From positions 2,359,180-2,423,179 of the forward strand of contig NC_090617.1 in the NCBI RefSeq assembly GCF_004359215.1: a stretch of DNA of 64,000 bases. Reading direction: 5' to 3'. The notes under the pieces were generated by a model, which worked only from the letters and a program-made list of their open reading frames with translations, was not told the DNA's origin and ran no database searches. The DNA is from Bremia lactucae. Its lineage: Eukaryota > Oomycota > Peronosporomycetes > Peronosporales > Peronosporaceae. Positions 20,150 to 31,317 of the stretch are shown here, piece after piece (positions within the stretch are counted from its first letter, which is position 1; each line of letters opens with the position of its first letter). The position numbers and the translations under genes are program-made.

Positions 20150-21700
20150 TGATCTTATGGTCACTGTTGCGCAGCCAGCTCAAAATAGGGCCGGCGCGAA
20201 AGGGCATCAGCGACAACGCTTAGTCGTCTTGATTTATACTCCACGGAGAAGTTATACTCCGCAAAGGAAGACAACCATCTCGCCATTCTATGCGAGAGGT
20301 GTGGACTGCTTATGGCCGTGCGTAAAGACGCATGGTCCGTATATTCAATGAACGGTCTATCTTCCAAGAGGTAGACCCTAACTTAGCCAGTGCGTATTTC
20401 ATGGCAAGGAGTTCCTTATCATACACTAAATAGTTGCGTTCGCTGGTTGAAATTGACGCGATTGAAAATAGACGACGCGCTCTGCGCCGTCTGTGACATA
20501 TTGCGTTAACGCACAGCCGAATGCAAAATCGCTGGCGTCAGGGACGACATGAAAAGGTCGATCTCGGTCTGCAATCGCCAGGATTGGCGATTGCATCCAG
20601 CTTTTCTTAATATCATCGAAGGAAAGCTGACAATCAGGGTTCCATGACAACTTTACGTTTTTTCTTCAACAAAGAAGAAAGATATACTGTCATTTTAGCA
20701 CAAGTACGTGAGTACTTGTGCAAAAATGCCGCTAAACGAGGAACTGTTTTAGTCCCTTACATCGACTGGTACAAGCCAGTCGGTGATCGCCTTGATCTTT
20801 TTCTGAATCGCGGCATTCACCGTGTTTACCCACGATGCACCCAAGAAGAGGTATTTCGCTTGCAGCGAATATACATTTCTGCATGCAACTTGTGCTTACG
20901 CATAAGGGTAAGAACCTTTCGGACGTGGATACGATGAACTTCAACATCCGGCGTTCCGTTCATGGGTCTGCTATGAACGAAGTCGTCATCATAATAGCTC
21001 GGTACAAAATCCCGCCCCGATCTCAATAGATTGGTTACACGTTTGTCAAATGTCGCAGGGGCATTACTAAACCCCTGTGGCATGACTAGCCACTCCCATA
21101 GCATACTACTTGGGGGTGATTACTGCTGTGAGCGGAATATCTTGTTCACGCACAAGGATCTGATAGAATCCATCCAGCAGATTCATTGACGAAAAGATAG
21201 TACTCTTTGACATGCCATCAATGATTACATATTTTCGTGGTATCGGCGTTTGAGCCGGTACAGTTGCAGTATTCAGTTTATTGAATGCATGCACTATCCG
21301 CCAACCTCCTGTTGCATTGCGCACACAGAAGGTTGTAGAGCTATGTGGGAAAGTTGATTCCCTCACATGGCCCGCTGCTAAGCATTCGGCAAAGAATTTG
21401 TCGATCGCTATTACTTGTTCACGACGCAACGGCAATTGATTCATACCACAGTATTTCGAACCTGGGATAAGGTCGATTTCGTGTCGAGTGCCTTTGTCGT
21501 TAGGCAACTCGCACGGTACTGATTCAGGGAAGACATCCTAAAATTCAACTAAATCTTTATGCATATGGGTTGTTTTCAAAGACTCCCAGGATCGGGACGT
21601 AAAACGTATAATCCGAATCTTCTCATTCAGGACACTTTCGTTTATCGATGAGCTATTGAGAATCCGTTCGTTCTCAAGAAATACGATTGCCGACCGAATA
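20150..21700 (-). pseudogene. RT and RNase H remnant (E3)
   Basis: 21507-21106 encodes KGTRHEIDLIPGSKYC and VRNATGGWRIVHAFNKLN. 21104-20826 encodes LWEWLVMPQGFSNAPATF and SYYDDDFVHSRP, with the YYDD catalytic box intact. RNase H follows at 20650-20426 (FHVVPDASDFAFGCALTQYV) and 20367-20161 (DHASLRTAISSPHLSHRMARW, VVADALSRRP). Frameshifts separate the pieces. Confidence 0.86.
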
Positions 21701-22425
21701 TTGGCCACGTTGTCGTCATCTGTGACAAGTAGGCAGATCTGCTTGACTTTACTACTACGCAGATCAGCAAAAACCGTTTCGATTATAGCGTTGGCAATCG
21801 AGTTATCTCCGAAGTTAACTTCGGAGGCGCTAATAGATCAAGTGTATAAGCGCCTACACTTGATCCATTGTTTACTAAGACATTGATTGTCTCAGTTTCT
21901 TCTTTGGAACTTATTTCCAAAGGTACCTGGGAACCTTAGACCACAGGTTTCCGGGGACTTCTTCTCTCAGAAATTATTTGGTGAATATCCTCCCCAACAT
22001 CCTCTAGCTGTGGTTGCGCTACCACAGCGATATCCTTCACGATCGACTCTCCAGTCGAGCAAGGACTTTCGCACTCTCTCTTATAGACGGGCGTTCCAAA
22101 TTCTCTTGGATGTTGCTTTTCAAGAAAGCATCCTTGTTTCGTACCTCTTAACTTATTCGAGTGGTTGAACTTCGACGCTGCCTGTGCTTGTGCACTTCCG
22201 TCAATAACTATGTCCACGTCACAATAGCGGACCTTCGATGTTGCATTTGCTCGTGCACAGCCGTCGGGATCTAACTCCACAATGTGCTGGGTATTCACAC
22301 TGAGGTCTTGTGCAGTCATGCTAACGACCGAACCACAAGTGAGGCCATCGCACTCACTCGTACGACATCCACACGCCTGTAACGCTCAAAGACGTTCATT
22401 AGTTGGCCATGATGAACGAGAGACA
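21700..22425 (-). pseudogene. Protease-RT linker remnant (E3)
   Basis: 22319-21936 (127 aa) parallels the E1 region 6420-6830 (ELDPDGCARANATSKVRY, QASKFNHSNKLRGTKQGC). The match to E1 ends near 22425, at the GATGAACGTC end of the protease tail, and different sequence begins. Confidence 0.65.
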
Positions 22426-23014
22426 ATTATTAAATTGTTCTAGAAGGGACAACAGCATTGTGAAGCGAACCACCTGCTGACTTGCCGTATTCCCAAGCCT
22501 GCGTACGGAAGAATATGCACTAAGATGCACAAGGTCATGGTTTTGAGCACCATTATCTATCTCCAACTTCCAAGCTCTTTGCTTTAAAGTGACTTGGAAA
22601 GGATAGTTCAAGCACTTATGGCTTCGCTTACTTGAATTTTCGGGACGGTCTGGGTCATGATGGGATACCAGCATTCTTGTATTTAAAAAAATCTTTACTT
22701 GCACTTCGTTCTAGGACGGTTCCAACTTTTCTAAACCGCGCAAAAAAGTCAATGGAAAGCCGTCAGATAACGCCGCAGTTGGTGATCGTGCACGGAGAGT
22801 TTGGCGTTGATCTATGTAATGCAATGTGATACGCTGTAATTCAGAAATTAAATTGACTAAAAACTGCATGAAGTGAGTTTAGAAATTCTCTTCCTAAAAT
22901 GTGGTTTTACTCTTTTTAAACCCATACGGCAATTTTTCGTTCAATAGTAGTAATTGTCCCGTCCTATCCTATATATTGATGTTTTGTCCTCTTTTTTAGC
23001 GCTCAGACTCATGT
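22426..23014. other. Intergenic, unassigned
   Basis: A minus-strand frame at 22704-22399 (101 aa, with TASQQVVRFTMLLSLLEQF) has no family I recognise and may be chance. Right-hand sequence is the 3' flank of the PP2C gene. No RNA gene or known repeat seen. Confidence 0.35.
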
Positions 23015-24795
23015 TTACGAGGAACTTTGCCACACTATTTCTTTCGCCTCTTTAAACATCACAACGACACATGTCACATTATCGGTCGACCGCTGATGAA
23101 AAATGGCATACTCAATAAGCGCCTACACAAAGAAAAACGAGAGAGAATCGCGCCATTAATCCACCACAAGCATCATCTAGCACAATCCACTCACTCACAC
23201 ACCTCAACAGCCCGTTGCACATCTTTCAATTCGACAAGTTTTCGACGAACAAAATCCACAGCTTCTTGATCTTTCAACACATCATACAATCCGTCACTTG
23301 CGAGCATCACAAACTCGCACTCGTCTGTTAATTCCGTGACGGTAAACTCTGGCGTCGGAATCACTAATGGACCTTTTAAAATATCGTTGGGATTCACCGG
23401 TAATTCCTGCGAATTGTACTCGTTCCGTGCTTTCGTGTCAATGTCATCGACCAAAGGCTCGACGAGATCAAACGACTTGAAAGGGGCGTCGCCAAAGGCA
23501 CGCGAGACGGCCAATTCGCCCATAATACGTCCGTGAATCACAAAGCCGCCAGTCTCTCGAATCCGCTGCGCTTCGTCCGTTCGACTGGGTTTATGATCAT
23601 TTGAAAGTCGTTCAGCTGTGCCATTGCGACTCAAGACAGTGCGCGAGTCTCCAACGTTGGCCACAAAGAGATACTTGCCCGCCACAAAGACTGTCGTGGC
23701 CGTGCTTCCAGCTTGCGGACGATCCGAGGTCCTTAAAAATTCTTCATCCGTACGTTCAAACGCATTGGTCAAGCGCTTCATGATGATTGATTGCAATTCC
23801 TCAATTGTCATTGTTAGTAAAGGTTTCAATTCACTCGTGTGCATGAAAAACGCGGTAATGAGGCTATGGTGGAGCACGTCACTCAAAAACGAAGATGCTT
23901 CGTCACCGCCATGGCCGTCATAGACAGCAAAGAATGACTGGGGATGCAATCCCAAACGACTTAATGGTTCAATACACAAGTCTTGAATAATCGTATGCGC
24001 GTCTTCCATATGTTTACGAGCGCCCATGTCGGCATGCGCTCCAAAGTCAAACCGATTGACAGTTAAACACGTTTGTGCCACGAGTAAATCGTCGCCAATT
24101 TCCAGTCGATAGGGTTCTTGATAACTTCCCACGAGTTTCATAAATGTCCCATTCGTCGAGTTTAAATCAATCAAATAAAATTGATTCGTCAATTCATCAA
24201 ACCAAATTGCAGCATGTTTTCGAGAGAGTTCCCCATCACTTGTATGGATTTGATTCTCCGCAGATCGACCAATTCCTGCACCTTCTTGTGTAATCACAAA
24301 CTCCGTGCCAGCTAATTTGCCACTTAATGCCGAGACCGTAAGACTTGGCAATTCTTCGTGAAACGATGTAACAAGAAAATCCGATTTTCCAACTCGAAAT
24401 GCCACGTGAGGCTCGAGAGGCCATTGCATACGATCGCCCATATTTTCGTCATTTGCTTGGGTTTCCACGGGACTTAACCGCACAAACGTGTCCCCATTTG
24501 CTTGGTCGCCATTGACTAAATAGAAACGCCCGTGACTATACAGCACACGTGCGTGGTCGGTCTCTGCAAGGAGTGTATCGGCAGGTATACTTGCAATATT
24601 CTCACAAGTTTGGCCAATACCGCCTCCTTTCTCATCAAACGTAAAGCTTGTGACGGTATCTTCTTCGGTAAACGCCGTCATTTTAAGCACCACGTGGGTC
24701 CATGTGTGTTCGAGATACAAAGGCACTGGATCGTCTTCGACTTGGTCAGTAGCGAGATGATCGTCTATTTTGACCGATTCAGGCACGGAAGGCAT
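23015..24795 (-). CDS. FHA-FHA-PP2C serine/threonine phosphatase, two exons
   Basis: Exon 1 is 24795-23203 and exon 2 is 23122-23015, giving about 566 aa. An 80-nt intron (23202-23123) starts GTGTGTGAG and ends TTTGTGTAG; reading through it would end the protein early after RAVEVCE. Exon 2 supplies RSTDNVT, the last metal-binding Asp motif of PP2C. Domains: a degenerate FHA at about 58-105, a clear FHA at 160-245 (GIGRSAEN, SRKHA, NSTNGT), and PP2C from 255 with GARKHMEDAH, FFAVYDGHGG, VANVGDSR and ASDGLYDV. It is a Mg/Mn-dependent phosphatase, probably recruited to phosphothreonine proteins, loosely analogous to plant KAPP. The frame stays open upstream to about 24998 with no ATG, so a 5' exon is possible. 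Confidence 0.93.
23123..23202 (-). other. Intron of the PP2C gene
   Basis: 80 nt in phase 0, between GAG (Glu531) and GCG. GT at 23202-23201 and AG at 23124-23123 on the minus strand. The splice restores the conserved PP2C C-terminus, the main support for it. Short introns like this are usual in oomycetes. Confidence 0.9.
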
Positions 24796-25694
24796 TTCTT
24801 TCGAGTCATAAAGCTTGTCGTTTTCAACAATCGCGTTGCTGCTAGACGCATTATTGCCGGTAGGAGTACTATCGTTCTCCTTTGTCGGTGGTACATAGCT
24901 CCCGATACTGCTAGTATTGGAGCGAAGAAGGCGATGAACGCCTGATGTGCGGGCCCGTTGGAAAGAACTCGCTAATCGGACATCGGATTCTACGTGTTAC
25001 AACGCGTATTAGTGTCTAAAGTCGCATCATGGCACGAAAAAGGACTGCAACATGGCCACGTACGTGGCGGTTCTAATCGCAAATGAGTCGAACGTCGACG
25101 ATCCGGGTCATTCTCGTGTTTCCGTACCACTACAAACCACACGATATTGTCACAAAGGAAGAGAGTGTGCTTTAAATGGCCACACGATGTCACGTGCCTT
25201 GCATCTTGAGCGTCTGGACATCCTGCGCGTCCGCCATGGCGCGTCTTCTAGCGTGATGTTCTCGGTATTAAATCTACTCGTGGCAACACGAGAGATTCGG
25301 CGGTTTGATACTGAATCTTGCAATACGTTGCAAAGAATTGGCACTTGCGTACTAAACGCGCCCCACGAGGCGTAACAACGAGCCAAAGAAGAGTTGCAAG
25401 GTCTGCCAAGGGGCGAGGATGTCTCTGCCACTGCGGAACGAGATCGGACGCACTTGGTGTACATCACATCAGTCGGTTGTTTTTATTTTTTTTAAAGAAA
25501 ACCTTTCAATCTATATATTAATTTGTTTTTCACGAACAATGAAAAATTCGCAATTTAAATACAAATTTACAGGAATACAATCGCCAAAAGTATAAATTAA
25601 TTTGAATTCCATTTTGACAGACATCCGTAGGTTTACACACAACCATGGACAAACTTTTGAGGGACATTAAAATTGGTCAGGACTCGTAAGTCGC
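24796..25694. other. Intergenic between two leftward host genes
   Basis: Holds the 5' flank of the PP2C gene and the 3' flank of the membrane protein gene. On the minus strand 24998-24796 is open and in frame with PP2C (FQRARTSGVHRLLRSNTSS), preceded by CACTAATACG ... ACACGTAG. That could be a branch point and acceptor of an upstream intron. No matching first exon was found. Confidence 0.4.
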
Positions 25695-27608
25695 TCAATA
25701 GTATGAAGCGTCCGTAAATCGAGAATCTTTGGTCCGATAAAACGAAGACGCGTCATGATTGCTACTATCCCCTCGTCGGCGGGGTGCACCAGATGCCTCA
25801 AACTCGCTAAAGCCGCTGCTTTGAAAACTCGGGTCGCCATTGTAGTGGCTCTGGTCGTAATTACTATTCGTGGCCGCAAAACTCTCGTCGCCCATATATC
25901 TGCTCTCATCTGCCGTGGACATGCGGTATTCTGTCTGGCCGGACGCTTGAAAGCGCGTTTGGCCGTGATAATCACTTGCTGACGTCGATCGCGAGTCTTT
26001 GGGTTCAAAAAACGACTCGTCCAAAGACAAATCCGGTCGCTTTGTCGTCTTTTTCGACCCTTTTTGACCCATTCCATGCCATCCATTCGACAGATCTTGA
26101 ATCGAATCGCCCCCAAAATCGCTCTCGTCCTCGGAAGCAAGATCCTCTCGATGTCGACTGTCATACTTTGATTGAAAGTGATTCCCCGAGTGACCAGAGC
26201 TATACATACTTTGACCATAAAACGACGACGACTGGGACGAGTATTGCGAATACTGACTCGTACCGTGTGAAGAATTTGTTTGCGCCATTGGTGGCAAGGA
26301 CATTTGAGAATGCGCTAAAGCGATTTGGCTTCGTGGTGTCAACATGTCGAGGTTTGGATCATTGTACGTAAGTCGACCTCCATCGTGATCGTAAGGCTCC
26401 TGATCGAATTGGCTATTGCCAGGATTTGGCGGGTAATTGTCGTCACTAAACCCTGTTGGCGACATGTTGTGATTCTGATGATAATTTGCCGCCACTGTTG
26501 ACGCTTGAGCCACGCCTTGAGTGTGATCGTGACGTCCTCTTTCAAGACCAGGGTCGTCGTCTTGGACCAGTTGATTGGTTTTCTTGTATACAAAGAGGGC
26601 GACCAGTAACACAAGCGCAATCGCGCCTGCCATCATTAAACCAAGCATTAACGTATTTGATGCAGTACTCGTGGCATTCGATGCTGCATCAGCTAATACG
26701 GACGCCGCGGCCGACGGCGATCCAGACGACGAAGATGATCGCGACGTATCTGCTTCTTGCTTTGAATCCGTACCATTGTCGGATAAATTGTCTTGTTTCG
26801 TAGTCTTGTCACTTGTTTTACTTGTCTTTAAATCGACTGTATTTGATTCGAGAGTCTCTTGAATCGTACTGGCATCCTTCTTCGTAGGAGGTTTCAAAGT
26901 CTGTTGGGTCTCGTTTAAATCACTTTTAGAGCCTACACTGGCATCGTCGTCCGATCCAGACTCGGGATCGATGATTTGTTTCCTCACTTTTAAAGAAATT
27001 GATTTCGGTGGTGCATTTGGCACGGGTTTCGACTCCTCTGGCTTGATTTCAACTTCAGTTGGAGGACTGGAGGTTGGCTTGTCAAAATTAGCATTGCTGT
27101 CAGCCGTGGGGATGGCGTCGGACACAGGCGCTGTCTGTTGAAGAAGTGGGGACCTTGTAAACGTAACCTCCGTGGTCTCGTCCTTTGGCTTTACCACACC
27201 AGTCGCTTTGTCTCGATTGGCGTCGCGCTTTGCAGGATCGACGGGTTTGTTAACAGGTAAAGGTTTGTCGGTAGCATCTACGTCCTTATTATTCACTCCC
27301 GGGGAAGCACTTGTCAAAGGCGCCCGTGTACTTGGTGCGTCGGTTGGTTTTAAAACCTCGGGCGTCGGTGTCGAGGGCTCTGCTGGTTCCGACGAGTCCG
27401 ACGATGCATTCTGGTCAAGCAACCATGGCCGTTCTGGTCGTTGCGTCGCCAACGTTGGAACACGTCCATTATTGAGATCCTCTTTAAAATTCAAGACCGT
27501 TTCTGGATCCCCATCGCGACTTTGCACTGCAAAAATCTGTGCATTGGCCTGTGAATTCATGAGCAGTACCACCAGCACGAATCTGAGCCACCGTCGGTGG
27601 ACCTGCAT
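25695..27608 (-). CDS. Predicted single-pass membrane protein with signal peptide, unknown function
   Basis: 637 aa from Met at 27608. The open frame extends 61 codons further upstream, but this Met is chosen because it opens a classic signal peptide (MQVHRRWLRFVLVVLLMNSQANA, written here as MQVHRRW, hydrophobic LRFVLVVLLM, cleavage after ANA). Residues 24-318 form a Ser/Thr/Pro/Lys-rich extracellular stretch with low-complexity acidic blocks. 319-340 is a membrane span (LMLGLMMAGAIALVLLVALF) followed by KK. 341-637 is a polar tail rich in Tyr, Ser and Gln, with repeated short YxGDxSF-like units near the end. No catalytic domain seen. It may be a cell-wall-linked sensor or adhesin-like protein; this is inference from layout. 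No intron needed. Confidence 0.85.
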   Translation of the reverse strand: MQVHRRWLRFVLVVLLMNSQANAQIFAVQSRDGDPETVLNFKEDLNNGRVPTLATQRPERPWLLDQNASSDSSEPAEPSTPTPEVLKPTDAPSTRAPLTSASPGVNNKDVDATDKPLPVNKPVDPAKRDANRDKATGVVKPKDETTEVTFTRSPLLQQTAPVSDAIPTADSNANFDKPTSSPPTEVEIKPEESKPVPNAPPKSISLKVRKQIIDPESGSDDDASVGSKSDLNETQQTLKPPTKKDASTIQETLESNTVDLKTSKTSDKTTKQDNLSDNGTDSKQEADTSRSSSSSGSPSAAASVLADAASNATSTASNTLMLGLMMAGAIALVLLVALFVYKKTNQLVQDDDPGLERGRHDHTQGVAQASTVAANYHQNHNMSPTGFSDDNYPPNPGNSQFDQEPYDHDGGRLTYNDPNLDMLTPRSQIALAHSQMSLPPMAQTNSSHGTSQYSQYSSQSSSFYGQSMYSSGHSGNHFQSKYDSRHREDLASEDESDFGGDSIQDLSNGWHGMGQKGSKKTTKRPDLSLDESFFEPKDSRSTSASDYHGQTRFQASGQTEYRMSTADESRYMGDESFAATNSNYDQSHYNGDPSFQSSGFSEFEASGAPRRRGDSSNHDASSFYRTKDSRFTDASYY

Positions 27609-28897
27609 TGTCCAGCCTCCGGAGCCCGAAGCGTCACGCCAGCGCAACTTTCCTGGAATCTGCGCTGAAGGTTCGATAAAAACAGCTCTATTGTTCCCTG
27701 CACCAAAGTCTTGCGTAACCCTCTTGCCGGAATCAATAGCAGTCCACTTACTTGCCACTATCAATTCAAAACGAGGTTGATCACGTGACAAGGCAAACTG
27801 TAGGAGTCGTTATTTTGAGCTTGTGCGGCACTGTGCCTTTAGCCGCATAAGAGTCAGATGTAAAAAACTCGCGAGTTGCCCGTGTCATGCACACACATGT
27901 CTTGGTTCTGCACCGACGTTCTTGGAAAAAGCAATCATCGAGAACAGCTGTCGGCGCCAGTCTCGACCAATTGATACATACGGCAAGCGGCGGAATATCC
28001 GATCGCGTGATTTGTGCGTATTTGGCGTGAAACTTGGTCGCTCTCTGAGCTCGATTGGCGGCCCATTCAGTCGGTTTAGTCGGGAGGGGTGTGCAGTGCA
28101 TTCTATATTGATAGAAACATTTGCTAAGATTCGTTCTTATTCCAGCTGACGGCTTTACGACAGACGCACGATATGGCAACTCTAGCGTAAAACTACATAA
28201 CCTATAGATATTATCATTATATTTCACTTGGATTATTCGAGGTCCCTTACTCCAGCTCGCGTCCCCGTAGATTTCTCTTTTATGAAGCCAAAGCCTGGTA
28301 ATATAGGCGATAAAGTTTAGCTTTGACCAAAAAAATAGTCATTCGCGCTAACGATCGGGACTGTTTATATTTAATAAAAAATGCTTACAGGAAACTGTGT
28401 TTGTATTTGTCAGGATAGCCTGCTATGTTATGGCTCAGCTGCGACATATAGGACGCACTGCAGCCAACGAGCTTACAATCGCACGAATTGTAAGCCTACG
28501 GACTCGGGACTATTGCGCCATATAAAGTTCAAGCATGAACAATCCAATATATGTGCATTATCGCGATTGTCTTCTGTGTGTTTGCGTGTTGACAACTTTG
28601 TCTTGCGTTAATTCTCTTTCAACATGCGACTATGTTACATACTGGTTACAGTCGAGGCTGTTTCCTCGTAGGAATAGTTTACCCAATAATTGTAAGCAGA
28701 GAAATAGTTGTTTTGACAGGGAAAAAATGATGCGTCTTTCACGAAGCTGGCTCACATACCCAGCTAGAATTTATGTGACGAGCAAAATCTGATATGCTGT
28801 AGAATTTTTGCTTGAAGCTCTAGATGTTGAGAATGTTTCACATTTGATTGAGCCAGACAAAATTTACCTTTCATTTGAAGTAGAAAAATGAAATGAA
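27609..28897. other. Intergenic upstream of the membrane protein gene
   Basis: Presumed promoter near 27620-28250, then unassigned AT-rich sequence. A plus-strand frame at 28381-28611 (76 aa, RTNCKPTDSGLLRHIKFKH) faintly resembles a zinc-finger fragment but cannot be supported as a gene. Confidence 0.4.
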
Positions 28898-29135
28898 CAG
28901 AAGAGCCTGTCTTAAGAAAATCCCGAGTTAATTAATAAGATTCTTAAATTATTCATTTAACTTCGTCGTTAATCGAGCACATTTAATGATTAATAAACCT
29001 TTGTAATTTAATTATTAAATGCAATTTGAGGTCCCTTTTTTTAAATTTATTATTCATATAATTTTTCTTGATGAAAAAAATCAGATACTGTAAAATAATT
29101 GAAAGCACTAAACACGTCTGAAGAAATCTCGTATG

Positions 29136-29585
29136 TGTAACGGGGTGTATCGTTACATGAAATTAACACTTAAAGGCTGTTAATTAATATATTATCTAAA
29201 ACGTAGAGAATATTTGGAGGATATTACTCTATGTAGTTATGTTCAAAATTCTTATCCATAAATAGGTATAGACCATTTTATCTATTTCGCAGACTAATCA
29301 GCTGTAGAGATAAACAAAAGAGAGATACAGATAAGATCAGATAAGTATTCAATTGCATGTTTAGTATTAGATTATAATTAGGTTTGCATTTACAAGATAG
29401 ATAGAAGAGATACTTACTTATATTAATACAGTTTTCATTTAACCCTCTTTAAGTTAGTTGCCTTAAAGAGAAGTCTTCCTCTGCACGTACTAGTGTACGT
29501 GAAATAATGTAGGGCACCACTTGCAACTGAGGCAGTGCGAAATGGACTTGTACTGAAGCAGTTCAAGTCGTAGTGCCCCGTTACA
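29136..29585 (+). repeat. Solo LTR-A with 5-bp target-site duplication
   Basis: 450 bp, TGTAACGGGGTGTATCG ... CCCCGTTACA, flanked by GTATG at 29131-29135 and 29586-29590. No internal Gypsy sequence on either side, so it arose by LTR-LTR recombination. It interrupts the 3' end of the Tigger transposase. Confidence 0.95.
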
Positions 29586-29726
29586 GTATGTCAGGCTGAG
29601 CGATTTGGTTTGTGCGGATTGCTCCAACGCTGTCCTTCATCTGCTGTACGGACTTGAGAAAACCCAGCGCGCCGCCATCCTGTTGCAGCCAGATTGTCTC
29701 AAGCAACTCGAGTGCTTTCTGAGCAT

Positions 29727-31140
29727 CTACGACAGCGATTCCTGCTCGTCCTCAGGCTGAGTCGGGAGGTGGTCCTCAATGATTTCATCCACGTCTGGAA
29801 TGTATGATGTGATCCGCTCGGTAGGATAGTCTAGCAGGTTGCGGATGTTCATCACGATAGGATACCTGAAGCGTCTAATCTGATGTTCCATCTCCACCAT
29901 GACTTCATTGTCAAGGCACTGCTCCTCTAGGACTGGTGCAGCATCAGCTGGTTCTGACCGGATGTTGCAATGCCGGTAACAGTTATGGATGGTCTCAATG
30001 CGGACATCGTTAGACCAAGTTGAGACTGACACCTAGATAGCATGAAAGATGTTTATCTTTGCCGGCTCAACGACACCATTGTCGAGATCCTGAAGGAGCA
30101 TACGGGAGAAGCTGCGCCTAGTAGGCTTTGAGGTTGCGTAGGATACCCTGGTCGCACGGCTGAAGCTTCGACGTCATGTTGGGCGAAATATAGTAGATTG
30201 TCGTGTTGCGAATTGCGATTCGCTGCGACAGATCAGCAAGCAGGACGTGTGCACTGCAGTTGTCCAGGATCAGCAGCACCTTGCGGTTTGCCATTCTCCC
30301 ATCGAAGTCCCTCAGTCACTCCAAGATGATAATTTGTGTTATCTAGGCCTTCTTGTTGCTGCGATACTGATAGCCAAGGTTCTGGAGATTGACATGGCGG
30401 GAGCAGCGAGAAGTGGCGTAGTGCCAATGATCCATAGGGGCCTCTGTCGGACCCATCACCATTGCAGTAGACAGTCACATTTATTCCTTGTTTGCTTTCA
30501 CCCCTTCAGCTCCCTGTTGCAAGCGAAGTGTCAGCTTGAAACAGAAGAGTTGCATTAGCCACCAGATAACAAAATTTGGTGTCCTTCGCAGAGTGCTTAC
30601 CTGCATCCGATAGAACAAGCCAGTCTCACCCATGTTGTAGATATTCTTCCATTTATACTAATTGAGGACCTCGCATAAGGGAGAAAGCGCATCCTCCTCA
30701 TCAACCATGTCCATCGCGCCGCTCTCTCCGAACTGCGATAGGCGCGGATTCCATTCAGAGCTATATAGGATTCCAGCCATCCGTTGGAAAGCTGAAATAG
30801 TTCATGTCCTGGACAAAGAAGGTCCAAAATCCGCTCTGCATGTTCACGGGCAACGTCTCCGCTAAGACTGATACGATCCGAATGGGCATTAAACCAAGCC
30901 AGCAGAGCTGATTCCATCAGTGAATACATTACTGCTGTCTTCTGAAAGTCGAAGATGGTCTGCCTTCTTCTTCGGCGTGCTGGAGACCGTCGCCTGGCTG
31001 ACCCCCAGCTGATATTTGTCCTGAAGTCAATTGACAAGCTGTGCCTAGATCAGTGCGGGATTCTATGTGTAATGTTTGCAGAGAGCCACACGGACATCGT
31101 CCGTCATTGTGGCGTGCTCCTCCCAGAGGCATTGTTGATG
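29727..31140 (-). pseudogene. Tigger/pogo transposase pseudogene
   Basis: 30032-29727 (101 aa, MEHQIRRFRYPIVMNIRNLLDYPTE) is the C-terminal part. About 30300-30070 holds the LDNCSAH ... QPCDQG core. 31037-30597 holds the HTH. Several frames are needed to follow it, which indicates long decay. The family is a DDE_1 transposase with a CENP-B-like DNA-binding domain. Confidence 0.8.
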
Positions 31141-31317
31141 CGCTGCTGAGTTCTTCTTGGGGATTGTGGGAGAGGCCTTTCTTTTATAACCACATCCCTC
31201 CAAAAAAGCGAAATAATTAATTTATCTGTGGGATACTACACCTGTCTAAAATTCTAAACTTTTTAAATTTATCAGGAAAGGGCGTCCCAACATTATTAAT
31301 TTAGACAGGTTATACTG

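Larger units (their letters stand above)
18240..20150 (-). pseudogene. Integrase and C-terminal module remnant (E3), split by an insertion
   Basis: 19742-19398 on the minus strand encodes MNFVLGFFEVTHKNNGILVFAERLSKMVHLA and breaks off after SQIETLDPR, the second catalytic Asp region. About 460 bp of foreign sequence follows (18983-19445). Integrase then resumes at FKSLGSH and runs through the Glu region to about 18730. 18608-18240 is the C-terminal module. Confidence 0.75.
17077..22425 (-). mobile_element. Gypsy element E3 (family A/C), LTR-less, reversed
   Basis: Read on the minus strand from 22425 leftwards: protease, RT, RNase H, integrase (with a large insertion) and C-terminal module, with the aORF on the plus strand at the far end. 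Both LTRs are missing. The left edge is fused to E2 RNase H and the right edge stops near 22425 within the protease region. Confidence 0.83.
28898..31317 (-). mobile_element. Tigger/pogo-type DNA transposon relic (Tc1/mariner superfamily)
   Basis: Ends CAGTATAACCTGTCTAAATT (right, minus strand, edge 31317, flanked by TA) and CAGAAGAGCCTGTCTTAAGA (left, edge 28898): imperfect terminal inverted repeats. Minus-strand coding pieces include a CENP-B-type helix-turn-helix (ALLAWFNAHS, ISGD-like, FQLSNGWLESYIALNGI), YNMGETGLFYRMQ, and the DDE catalytic block LDNCSAHVLLADL with YISPNMTSKLQPCDQGIL. The C-terminus ends IRDFFRR once the solo LTR at 29136 is taken out. Stops and frameshifts throughout; a dead copy. 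Confidence 0.83.

Noticed and set aside
25667..26862. Several open frames on both strands over the membrane protein gene
   Set aside because: Low-complexity shadows of the real minus-strand frame.
27609..27791. 61-codon N-terminal extension of the membrane protein
   Set aside because: The downstream Met at 27608 opens a clear signal peptide; the extension has no such features and would bury it.
28381..28611. Zinc-finger gene fragment
   Set aside because: Only one weak C..H-like pattern; cannot be told from chance.
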